NCBI GenBank assembly: GCA_934096025.1
Contig: CAKOLP010000019.1
Location: 1-11,081, forward strand
DNA: 11,081 nt
Reading direction: 5' to 3'
From: an uncultured Bacilli bacterium
GTDB taxonomy: Bacteria; Bacillota_I; Bacilli_A; RF39; UBA660
The notes under the pieces are model-generated. The model was not told the origin of the DNA. It did no database searches and was given only the letters and a program-made list of their open reading frames with translations. How positions within the stretch are numbered: the first letter of the stretch is position 1; every line of letters starts with the position of its first letter. The position numbers and the translations under genes were made by a program. This document shows, piece by piece, positions 1-7,354 of this stretch.

Positions 1-30
1 TAGCAAACAAAAATAAAGCTTATTCAGCTT
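1..30 (-). terminator. Possible weak terminator after gyrA
   Basis: Reading on the minus strand, the last gyrA codons form AAGCT-GAATA-AGCTT followed by TATTTTTG. This is a 5-bp stem with a short loop and an interrupted T run. It may be a weak intrinsic terminator, but the window ends here and the stem is small, so the call is tentative. Confidence 0.25.
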
Positions 31-2473
31 CATTTTCTTCGGTAACTTCAGGAATTTCTTCTTTATCTACCAAACTAATAGTTGATACAAGGTTATCATT
101 TTTCAAATTAATTAATCTTAAACCTTGCGTAACTCTACCTAAAACAGATATTTGATCAATAGGCATTCTCATAGTCATTCCCGAATTAGTCATAATAACT
201 AATTCTTTATCTTCCGTAACTATCTTAACAGCCACTAAATTTCCATTCTTTTCAGTTATATTTAAGGCTTTAACACCTTTGCTTCCTCTTTTTGTTTGTC
301 TAAATTCACAAACTTTTGTTTGTTTTCCGTATCCCTTTTCAGTTACCATTAAAATAGTATCGTCTTCTTTAACAACTTCTAGGCAAATACACTTACTATC
401 ACCAAGAGATATACCACGAACTCCACTAGCAGTTCTACCCATAACTCTTATTTCTTCTTCGTTAAATTTAACCATTCGACCAGAATCACTACCTAATAAT
501 ACTAAATCATTACCAGAAGTCTTCTTAACATCTATTAATCTATCATTATCTCTTAAAGAAATACATATTTTTCCACTATTACGGATATTTTCAAACTCTT
601 TTATGATAGTTTTCTTAACAATACCTTGTTTCGTAGCAAATAATAAGTATTTACTATCTTCTTCTTTATTAATTTTAATTACGGCATTAATTTTTTCGTC
701 TTTTTCAATTTGTAATAAATTAATAATTGGAATACCCTTTGATTGCCTTGAAAACTCAGGAATTTCATATCCCTTTAATCTATAAACTTTCCCTTTATCA
801 GTAAAGAATAAGATAAAATCATGTGTTGATAAATTAAGCATATGTTCAACATAATCTTCATCATTAGTACTCATACCTTTAATTCCAACACCACCACGAT
901 TTTGTGCTTTAAACGTATCAGCCGTAGTCCTTTTAATATAACCTTTATTTGTAAGTACAGCTAAAATGTTTTCTTCAGGTATTAAAGATTCATCTTCAAT
1001 ATAATCTATCGCAGTCATATCTATCTTAGTGCGTCTTTCATCACTAAATTTATTTTTAATTTCTGTCATTTCATCTTTAATAATACCTAATATCTTATTA
1101 TTATCCGCTAAAATGCCTCGTAAGCGATCTATTTCTATAACTAATGCTTTTAATTCTTCTTCTATTTTATCTCTTTCTAGACCCGTTAAACGGCGTAATT
1201 TCATTTCTAAGATATTATCGGCTTGAGCTTCAGTTAAACCAAATCTTTCTATTAACTTACCTTTAGCTTCACCGTCAGCTTTTGATTCTTTAATAGTTTT
1301 AATAACTTCATCAAGATTATCAAATACAATCTTATATCCCTCTAAAATATGAGCTCTTTTTTCAGCTTTATCAAGTTCAAATTGGGTTCTTCTAATAATA
1401 ACTTCTTGTTGATAATCAACATATTTAGAAATAATATCTTTTAGTCCTAATATTCTTGGTACACCTTTATCAAGCATTAAGAATATAATTCCGAAAGTTG
1501 TCTGAAAAGATGTATGTTTATATAAATTATTAAGTACAACTTGTGGATTAGCGTCTTTCTTTAAGGTAATAGTAATCTTAATTCCCTCTTTTAAATCAGT
1601 ATGATAATCCGTAATTCCCTCTAAGACTTTATTATGCACCAAATCGGCTACTTTTTGTTTTAATTCTAAAGTATTTACACCATAAGGAACTTCATCAATA
1701 ATAATATAATGACGACCATTTTTTTCTTCAATCGTTGCTTTACTTCGGATAGTTATTGAGCCTCGACCAGTTTCATACGCTTTTTTAATCCCTGAATTAC
1801 CTAAAATTGTAGCCCCAGTTGGAAAATCCGGTCCCTTAATATATTGCATTAATTCATCAGTAGTAATATCATTATTATCAATATATGCAATACAACCGTC
1901 GATAACTTCACCTAAATTATGTGGTGGAATATTAGTAGCCATACCAACTGCAATACCCATTGTTCCATTAACTAAAACATTCGGATATCTAGACGGTAAA
2001 ACCTCTGGTTCTTTTTTTTCATCACTATAATTAGGTACAAAATTAACCGTATTTTTATTAATATCCCTTACTAATTCCATAGATAACTTAGCAAGCTTAC
2101 ACTCTGTATAACGACTTGCAGCTGGTCTAGGATATTCGATATTCCCAAAGTTTCCATGCCCATCAACTAATACATATCGATAATTAAAATCTTGAGCCAT
2201 TCTAACCATAGCTTCGTATATCGAAGAATCCCCATGAGGGTGGTAATTCCCCATAACATCTCCGACTACAGTTGCACTTTTACGAAACTTTTTATCCGGA
2301 GTTAATCCGTTTTCTATCATACTATAAATAATTCTTCTATGCACTGGCTTTAACCCGTCACGTAAATCAGGTAATGCTCTAGCAATAATAACACTCATTG
2401 AATACTCAATAAAAGACTTTTCTATTTCATCAACAATATTATTATTTTGAATTCTATCTCTTTCTTGATTCAT
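20..2473 (-). CDS. gyrA: DNA gyrase subunit A
   Basis: This is the breakage-reunion subunit of the A2B2 gyrase that introduces negative supercoils with ATP; it acts in the cytoplasm on the chromosome. The 817 residues are near the usual family length. Seen: N-terminal domain with HPHGDSSIYEAM at 78-89 (E. coli Ser83/Asp87 positions are Ser and Glu, a common quinolone-sensitive type), catalytic Tyr122 in SRYTE, and a C-terminal beta-pinwheel starting near 500 with a GyrA box QNRGGVG at 524-530 and a second box-like QTKRGSKG at 726-733. The tail (804-817) is acidic. The GyrA box separates it from ParC, as does pairing with gyrB. The ATG start has TAGGAGG six bases upstream, overlapping the gyrB stop; the gap to gyrB is 9 nt, so translation is probably coupled. 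Oddity: the segment before Tyr122 reads EYPRPAAS, where the family usually has a GDxAAAM-type sequence. Confidence 0.97.
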   Translation of the reverse strand: MNQERDRIQNNNIVDEIEKSFIEYSMSVIIARALPDLRDGLKPVHRRIIYSMIENGLTPDKKFRKSATVVGDVMGNYHPHGDSSIYEAMVRMAQDFNYRYVLVDGHGNFGNIEYPRPAASRYTECKLAKLSMELVRDINKNTVNFVPNYSDEKKEPEVLPSRYPNVLVNGTMGIAVGMATNIPPHNLGEVIDGCIAYIDNNDITTDELMQYIKGPDFPTGATILGNSGIKKAYETGRGSITIRSKATIEEKNGRHYIIIDEVPYGVNTLELKQKVADLVHNKVLEGITDYHTDLKEGIKITITLKKDANPQVVLNNLYKHTSFQTTFGIIFLMLDKGVPRILGLKDIISKYVDYQQEVIIRRTQFELDKAEKRAHILEGYKIVFDNLDEVIKTIKESKADGEAKGKLIERFGLTEAQADNILEMKLRRLTGLERDKIEEELKALVIEIDRLRGILADNNKILGIIKDEMTEIKNKFSDERRTKIDMTAIDYIEDESLIPEENILAVLTNKGYIKRTTADTFKAQNRGGVGIKGMSTNDEDYVEHMLNLSTHDFILFFTDKGKVYRLKGYEIPEFSRQSKGIPIINLLQIEKDEKINAVIKINKEEDSKYLLFATKQGIVKKTIIKEFENIRNSGKICISLRDNDRLIDVKKTSGNDLVLLGSDSGRMVKFNEEEIRVMGRTASGVRGISLGDSKCICLEVVKEDDTILMVTEKGYGKQTKVCEFRQTKRGSKGVKALNITEKNGNLVAVKIVTEDKELVIMTNSGMTMRMPIDQISVLGRVTQGLRLINLKNDNLVSTISLVDKEEIPEVTEENEAE

Positions 2474-2482
2474 CCTAACCTC

Positions 2483-4405
2483 CTAAAAATCTAGATTTTC
2501 CGCATAAGTAGCATTTTCTTCAATAAACTTACGCCTAGGTTCTACTTCTTCACCCATTAACTTACTAAATGCCGCATCTGCACTTATTGCATCTTCTACA
2601 GTTATTTTTCTCAATACTCTATGGTCAATATCCATTGTCGTAGCACTTAATTCCTCAGCATCCATTTCCCCAAGACCTTTCATACGACCAATTTCATATT
2701 TAATATTTTTTTCATTTAAAGTCTTAATGTATTCATCTTTTTCTTCATCATTTAAAACATATTTAATAGTTTGTCCATGTGTTACCTTATAAAGTGGAGG
2801 TTGAGCAGCATATATATACCCAGCTTCTACAACAGGTTTAAAGAAACGATAAAATAGGGTAAGTAACAATACTCTAATATGTGAACCGTCAACATCGGCA
2901 TCACTCATAATAATTACTTTGTGATATCGCATTTTACTTAAATCAAACTCTTGACCAATTCCTGTCCCAAAAGCAGTAATTATTGTCTTTATTTCATCAT
3001 TACTTAAAGCTCTATCAAGTCTTGCTTTTTCAACATTTAAAACTTTTCCTTTAAGAGGTAATATTGCTTGAGTCATACTATTTCTTCCTTTAATAGCAGT
3101 ACCTCCGGCACTTTCCCCTTCGACTAAGAACATTTCACAAACACTTGGATCTTTTTCTTTACAATCAACAAGTTTTCCCCCAAAATTTACTATATCTAAA
3201 TCACTTTTTCTTCTCGTTGCTTCTCTTGCTTTTTTCGCAGCAATTCTTCCTCTTGATGCACTAATACATTTATCCACAATAATTCTAGCTTCTGTTGGAT
3301 TTTCAAGTAAAAATCTTTCCATCCCCTTAGAAAATATATCACTAGCTATCTTTCTAACTTCACTATTTCCTAATTTAGTCTTTGTTTGTCCCTCAAATTG
3401 TGGATCCGGATGCTTACAAGAAATAATCATCGTTAATCCCTCACGACAATCATCGCCGATAAGCGCCGCATCATTTTCTTTTAATATTTTAGCACTCTTA
3501 GCGTAATTGTTAATAACTTTAGTTAAAGCAGTTTTTACACCGTCTTCATGAGTTCCTCCCTCATACGTATTAATATTATTCGTAAAAGAGTAGATAGATG
3601 GCGAATATGTTTCATTATATTGACAAGCAACTTCAATACTTATACCGTCTTCAGTCCCCTCCATATAAATGATATCATCATGAATAGATTTTTTTGTTTT
3701 ATTAAGCATTTCTACATACTCAATAATACCACCATTATAAAGAAATACATCATGTTTTTCTGGTAATTCTCTTATATCATAAAGATTTATTCTAAGACCT
3801 TTATTTAAAAACGCTATTTCTTGAAGTCTTTTATACAATGTATCATAATTATATACCGTAGTTTCTCTAAATATTTCTTCATCAGGCTTAAATCTAACCG
3901 TACTACCTGTTCTTTCAATATCACAAGTATCAATTATTTTTAGTGGTTCTACCGGACTTCCACCATTTTCAAAACGTTGATAATATACATTTCCGTCTCG
4001 ATAAATCTTTACTTCTAGCCACTTTGATAACGCATTAACAACACTAGCACCAACACCATGAAGTCCACCAGAAACCTTATATCCCTCACCACCAAATTTA
4101 CCTCCGGCATGAAGAACCGTAAAAATAGTTTCTACTGTTGACAATCCCGTTTTTTGATTAATCCCCGTTGGAATACCCCGTCCATCATCTCTTACTTCAA
4201 TTACATCATCTTTATCAATAATTACTTCAATATCATCACAAAAGCCCGCTAAAGCTTCATCTACAGCATTATCCACAATTTCCCAAACTAAATGATGTAA
4301 TCCTCTTTCTCCAGTTGAACCTATATACATACCAGGTCTTTTTCTAACTGCCTCAAGCCCCTCTAGAACCTGAATATCACTATCAGAATAATGTGTTTCT
4401 TTCAT
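2483..4405 (-). CDS. gyrB: DNA gyrase subunit B
   Basis: This is the ATPase and TOPRIM subunit of gyrase. The 640 residues match the short Gram-positive GyrB type. Seen: GHKL ATPase motifs EIVDNAVDEALAG (42-54, Asn46 for Mg-ATP), DDGRGIP (73-79) and GGLHGVGASVVNALS (113-127); transducer domain; TOPRIM with EGESAGG (429-435, catalytic Glu429) and SDADVDGSHIR (501-511, metal Asp502/504); and the C-terminal GRMKGLGEMDAEEL (573-586). The ATG overlaps the recF TGA as ATGA, with AGGAGG about 9 nt upstream inside recF, so it is translationally coupled to recF. The usual EGDSAGG is EGESAGG here (codon GAA); that Asp is the E. coli Asp426 position linked to quinolone response. A ParE is the only alternative; the position beside recF and gyrA makes GyrB nearly certain. 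Confidence 0.97.
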   Translation of the reverse strand: MKETHYSDSDIQVLEGLEAVRKRPGMYIGSTGERGLHHLVWEIVDNAVDEALAGFCDDIEVIIDKDDVIEVRDDGRGIPTGINQKTGLSTVETIFTVLHAGGKFGGEGYKVSGGLHGVGASVVNALSKWLEVKIYRDGNVYYQRFENGGSPVEPLKIIDTCDIERTGSTVRFKPDEEIFRETTVYNYDTLYKRLQEIAFLNKGLRINLYDIRELPEKHDVFLYNGGIIEYVEMLNKTKKSIHDDIIYMEGTEDGISIEVACQYNETYSPSIYSFTNNINTYEGGTHEDGVKTALTKVINNYAKSAKILKENDAALIGDDCREGLTMIISCKHPDPQFEGQTKTKLGNSEVRKIASDIFSKGMERFLLENPTEARIIVDKCISASRGRIAAKKAREATRRKSDLDIVNFGGKLVDCKEKDPSVCEMFLVEGESAGGTAIKGRNSMTQAILPLKGKVLNVEKARLDRALSNDEIKTIITAFGTGIGQEFDLSKMRYHKVIIMSDADVDGSHIRVLLLTLFYRFFKPVVEAGYIYAAQPPLYKVTHGQTIKYVLNDEEKDEYIKTLNEKNIKYEIGRMKGLGEMDAEELSATTMDIDHRVLRKITVEDAISADAAFSKLMGEEVEPRRKFIEENATYAENLDF

Positions 4406-5499
4406 TTTCTCTCCTCCTCTAATATACCATTACATATCTTAAACTTTTTCCCATTTTGAAAATACTTCTTATTTACACTCTTTATATCCGTACAAGTTAT
4501 AAAAGTTTGAACTTCTTTATCCAACAAATTAAGTAAATTCTTTATCTTTTCTCTATCAAGTTCACTAAATAAATCATCTAAAATAAGTATCGGAAAATCT
4601 CCCTTTATTTCATTTATTAATTGAATTAAAGCCAGTTTAAATGCAATCACAGCATTCTTCCTTTGCCCCTCACTTCCCCATTCTTTCAATAAATTACTAT
4701 CTAACATAAAGACAATATCATCATGATGTATCCCCTCCAAAGTTTTTCCTAAATTTAACTCTTGTTGATAAAAACTTTGATATCTTTTAACTAATTCTTC
4801 CTTATCTTTATTCTTAAAACTAGAACTATACTTTACTTTTAAATCTCCATATCCAAAAATATCTTTGTAATAATCCGTAATATACTTATTAATTCCCTCG
4901 ATAAACTCTTTTCGATACTTACAAATCAATAGCCCATATTCCACTAACTTATTAGTCAAAATATTTAAAAAATCAAAGTCTCGTAAATTATTCACATACA
5001 TACTTCTTAAATAAAAATTCCTTTGTTTTAATATCTTATTATAATTATTAAGTAATACTAAATACTCCCTATACAACTGACTAATTTCAATATTTACAAA
5101 CTTTCTTCTTTCCGCCGGAGCTTCATTTATTAACTTTATATCATCCGGACTAAACAAAACAATATTTATCCTCGAAATATAATTACTTAGCTTATCAACC
5201 ATTTGTTCATTAACTAATATTTTTTTTCCCTCATTTGTTAACTCAATTTCATACTTCGATAAATCATCTTTTTTAAATACATCACCTCTTATTTTTGTTT
5301 TAATTTTTCCTTTTTTTATTAAAACTTTCTCTTTACTTATTCTAAATGACTTAGTTAAAGCAAGCATATATATAGCCTCAACAAGATTAGTTTTCCCACT
5401 TCCATTAAGCCCATATATAACATTAAGAGTATCCGAAAACTCTACATCTAACTTTTCATAATTACGAAAATTAAGCAAAGATAAATGTCTAATCTTCAT
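4402..5499 (-). CDS. recF: DNA replication and repair protein RecF
   Basis: RecF is an SMC-like ABC ATPase that works with RecO and RecR to load RecA at single-strand gaps near stalled forks. The 365 residues are the usual length. Seen: N-terminal LSLLNFRNYE typical of RecF, Walker A GLNGSGKTN (30-38), a central helical arm, signature motif GSEGQRKNAVIAFKLA (275-290, where RecF proteins commonly have an SQGQQR-type sequence), Walker B LILDD (305-309) and D-loop FSELD (311-315). The ATG is preceded by a purine-rich GGGGGGAG ribosome-binding site. It is first in the recF-gyrB-gyrA operon, with an extended -10 promoter about 65 nt upstream. The S4-domain gene that often precedes recF is missing; a ComK-like gene lies upstream instead. 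Confidence 0.96.
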   Translation of the reverse strand: MKIRHLSLLNFRNYEKLDVEFSDTLNVIYGLNGSGKTNLVEAIYMLALTKSFRISKEKVLIKKGKIKTKIRGDVFKKDDLSKYEIELTNEGKKILVNEQMVDKLSNYISRINIVLFSPDDIKLINEAPAERRKFVNIEISQLYREYLVLLNNYNKILKQRNFYLRSMYVNNLRDFDFLNILTNKLVEYGLLICKYRKEFIEGINKYITDYYKDIFGYGDLKVKYSSSFKNKDKEELVKRYQSFYQQELNLGKTLEGIHHDDIVFMLDSNLLKEWGSEGQRKNAVIAFKLALIQLINEIKGDFPILILDDLFSELDREKIKNLLNLLDKEVQTFITCTDIKSVNKKYFQNGKKFKICNGILEEERK

Positions 5500-5562
5500 G
5501 TATTCTCCCCCCTAACAATCACTTGAAAAAAATTTACGATATAGTATACCTATACATACCTA

Positions 5563-5571
5563 ATTATACCA
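5563..5571 (-). promoter_or_regulatory. Extended -10 promoter for recF-gyrB-gyrA
   Basis: The minus strand reads TGGTATAAT, an extended -10 (TGnTATAAT), 64 nt upstream of the recF start. The 17-nt-spaced -35 (TTTTAA) is poor, as is common for extended -10 sites. Just downstream lie GGTAT-containing repeats (5544-5570), including GTATA-GG-TATAC, that could be an operator or a secondary -10 (TATACT). Confidence 0.65.
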
Positions 5572-5589
5572 CAAAAAACTCCCATTTAA

Positions 5590-5604
5590 AAGGAAAAATC
5601 CTTA
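5590..5604 (-). terminator. Possible weak terminator after the ComK-like gene
   Basis: On the minus strand, AAGGA-TTTT-TCCTT followed by TT overlaps the stop codon of the ComK-like gene. The stem is only 5 bp and the T run is short, so at best it attenuates read-through into recF. Confidence 0.3.
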
Positions 5605-6030
5605 ACATCTCGACAAATAAACTAACCATAATCTACTACATTTTAGCATCTGATTATTAAATATAGCATAACTAATTTCAAACTCTTTTACAGTACTATT
5701 ATTAAATTCAATTTTCACTTTATCCCCATACTTTTCAAAGCCTTTAATATTTTTAAAATTAAACCAAATTAATCCTAGATCAGACTTTACCGGAAACAAA
5801 ACAATTTGATTCTTTTCGCTAATAATAACAGGCAACTTATACTTACAATTTAAAATTCCCTTAGTCCCTTTAATTCTTCCGTCCAAAGAACTTCCATAAT
5901 AAATACAAGATTGATTTAATATAGCTTTCACTAAATTACCTCGTCCCCTATATTCATTAGTCCTATTTTTCAATATAGTTTCCGAACCATCAAAATACAA
6001 ATATAAAGTCTCATTACTTATTAAATTCAT
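5602..6030 (-). CDS. Short ComK-family protein (competence transcription factor-like)
   Basis: This 142-residue protein resembles ComK, the DNA-binding activator of competence genes in Bacillus. Compared from memory with B. subtilis ComK, the shared core is SCxYYGSSxxGRxxGT (41-56; SCRFFGSSYAGRKAGT there), a K-x-P (65-67), NQIVLFP (74-80; NQIFLFP there), W89, a V-x-F-N strand (105-110), EISY (118-121) and FNNQ (124-127). The remembered B. subtilis protein is about 190 residues; this one stops soon after the core and lacks the C-terminal segment holding the FMLYPK-type MecA-binding motif. The other frames past the stop show no continuation, so it does not look like a recent frameshift. AAAGGAG lies 8 nt before the ATG. 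It sits between dnaN (probable terminator between) and recF, where yaaA/rlbA is usual. ComK-like DNA binding is likely; its targets and any role in competence are unknown. Confidence 0.8.
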   Translation of the reverse strand: MNLISNETLYLYFDGSETILKNRTNEYRGRGNLVKAILNQSCIYYGSSLDGRIKGTKGILNCKYKLPVIISEKNQIVLFPVKSDLGLIWFNFKNIKGFEKYGDKVKIEFNNSTVKEFEISYAIFNNQMLKCSRLWLVYLSRC

Positions 6031-6085
6031 ACAATTTCTCCTTTCAAGTGCTGTATCCTAACACATAAATAATGAAAAAATTGTC

Positions 6086-6110
6086 AAAAAAAAGAACCCG
6101 TAGGTCTTTT
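6086..6110 (-). terminator. Probable intrinsic terminator after dnaN
   Basis: On the minus strand, starting within the dnaN stop codon, AAAAGACC-TACG-GGTTCTTT forms a hairpin with one bulged base, followed directly by eight T. It separates dnaN from the ComK-like gene. Immediately after the T run comes a consensus -35 TTGACA (6082-6087), but no good -10 lies at normal spacing. Confidence 0.55.
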
Positions 6111-7227
6111 AATAAGTTTTTATAGGTAATATCAACTCAGTTAAGTTCTCATCAACTACTGGTTTAATCAAAATTGGCTTATCATCAGTATTTAACAACA
6201 ACAATATATTTTCTTCTTTAATAACCTTTAAAGCATCTAACATATACTTCGAACTAAAGGATATTTCAATAGTTTCCTTATTATTACAATCAATTTTTAA
6301 ATTTTCAGAAGCAGTACCTAGCTCGTTAGATGTTGATGTTATCACCATATCTTTATCCTTAATATGCATTTTTATAATATTTTTTTCTTTATTTTGAGCA
6401 AGCAATGAAGCTCTATCAACAGCATCATAAAATTCTCTTAAATTTAAATTTATCATATATGCAAAATCATTTGGAATAAAATGACTAGTTTCTGGGTAAG
6501 CACCATTTAACAAGTTACTTTGAATAAATATATTCTTATAAATAAATAATATTTTATTTGTAAATAAATGAATTGATACCTCATTATCCTCAGCAATAAT
6601 TCTTTCTAATTCAATAATACTTTTACCAGGAATAACAATATTAACATCTTTTTCAAACGGTGTATCTAATTTAATTACTTTCTTAGATAATCTATAAGAA
6701 TCAGTAGCTATACACTCTAAAATATCCCCATTTATTTTTAAATTAATACCAGTTAACAAAGGTCTAACTTCTTGTGTTGATAACGCATAACTTGTTTGAT
6801 TAATTAATTCCTTTAAAACATCAGACTTAATAACTAACGCATTAGCACTTTTATCAATATTTATATTCGGATAATCATTCGGATTATAACAATTTAATCT
6901 ATATTGATTATTCGGAGTACTTATCTTAATCTTCAAATTATCTTCAATTTCAAAGTCAATTACTTCCCCAGGCATCTTTCTAATCATTTCTAAAAAATAC
7001 TTACTTTGAATAATTATTCTTCCTTGTCCCTCTAGATTCTTAATATCTTCTTCTTTAATTAATACTTTAATAGTTAACTCAGAATCACTAGCAAGTAACT
7101 CAATTCCATTACTACTTACATCAAAAACTATCCCATTAAGTACAGGTATTGTAGTTCTTTGACTTAAAGCTTTAGTAACATTATTTAAAGCTTCCAACAT
7201 AATATTCTTATTTATAGTCCATTTCAT
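6109..7227 (-). CDS. dnaN: DNA polymerase III beta subunit (sliding clamp)
   Basis: This is the homodimeric ring that tethers the replicative polymerase to DNA. The 372 residues fit the three-domain clamp. Seen: start MKWTINKNIMLEALNNVTKALS; the domain-1 segment RTTIPVLNGI (23-32); domain-2 start LKELINQTSYALSTQEVRPLLTGI with the conserved RPLLTG; the domain-3 AYPET and FIP segments; and the C-terminal end LILPIKTY, close to the family's LILPVR ending that forms part of the partner-binding pocket. The ATG has an AGAAGGA ribosome-binding site. It lies 127 nt downstream of dnaA with its own extended -10 promoter; two DnaA boxes overlap the expected transcription start, so DnaA may repress it. 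Confidence 0.97.
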   Translation of the reverse strand: MKWTINKNIMLEALNNVTKALSQRTTIPVLNGIVFDVSSNGIELLASDSELTIKVLIKEEDIKNLEGQGRIIIQSKYFLEMIRKMPGEVIDFEIEDNLKIKISTPNNQYRLNCYNPNDYPNINIDKSANALVIKSDVLKELINQTSYALSTQEVRPLLTGINLKINGDILECIATDSYRLSKKVIKLDTPFEKDVNIVIPGKSIIELERIIAEDNEVSIHLFTNKILFIYKNIFIQSNLLNGAYPETSHFIPNDFAYMINLNLREFYDAVDRASLLAQNKEKNIIKMHIKDKDMVITSTSNELGTASENLKIDCNNKETIEISFSSKYMLDALKVIKEENILLLLNTDDKPILIKPVVDENLTELILPIKTY

Positions 7228-7264
7228 TTTTCATTCCTTCTTTCTTATATATTAATAATTATTA

Positions 7265-7276
7265 TAATAATAATAG
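7265..7276 (-). other. DnaA-trio element (probable origin unwinding site)
   Basis: Directly after two tandem DnaA boxes, the minus strand reads CTA-TTA-TTA-TTA, so its complement is 3'-GAT-AAT-AAT-AAT-5', the DnaA-trio pattern onto which DnaA loads as a filament on single-stranded DNA. Almost pure A/T continues to about 7244. Order and orientation (box, then trio, towards dnaN) are the same as in the B. subtilis basal unwinding system as I remember it. No GC-rich spacer separates box and trio. Confidence 0.65.
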
Positions 7277-7294
7277 TGTTGATAATGTTGATAA
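7277..7294 (-). other. Tandem DnaA boxes between dnaA and dnaN (oriC, downstream part)
   Basis: Two abutting copies of TTATCAACA (one mismatch from TTATCCACA) lie at 7286-7294 and 7277-7285 on the minus strand. Together with the cluster upstream of dnaA they make a bipartite origin, as known in Bacillus. They also cover the predicted start point of dnaN transcription. Confidence 0.75.
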
Positions 7295-7298
7295 ATCC

Positions 7299-7327
7299 AT
7301 TATATCATAAATACTCATTGATTTTAA
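7299..7327 (-). promoter_or_regulatory. dnaN promoter (extended -10)
   Basis: The minus strand reads TGATATAAT (7307-7299), an extended -10, with a weak -35 TTAAAA (7327-7322) at 17-nt spacing. The predicted start, near 7292, falls inside the tandem DnaA boxes, which suggests coupling of dnaN expression to DnaA occupancy. Confidence 0.6.
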
Positions 7328-7354
7328 GCCAAATAATAAATTATTTTACTAACA

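Noticed and set aside
279..785. Plus-strand open frame opposite gyrA
   Set aside because: Lies wholly within gyrA on the other strand, with no start signals and a composition expected of a complement frame.
5602..6030. S4-domain protein YaaA/RlbA, expected at this position
   Set aside because: The sequence has no S4 pattern and is twice the usual length; ComK-core motifs fit instead.
6082..6087. TTGACA as a full sigma-A promoter for the ComK-like gene
   Set aside because: No acceptable -10 at 16-18 nt; listed only as an observation.
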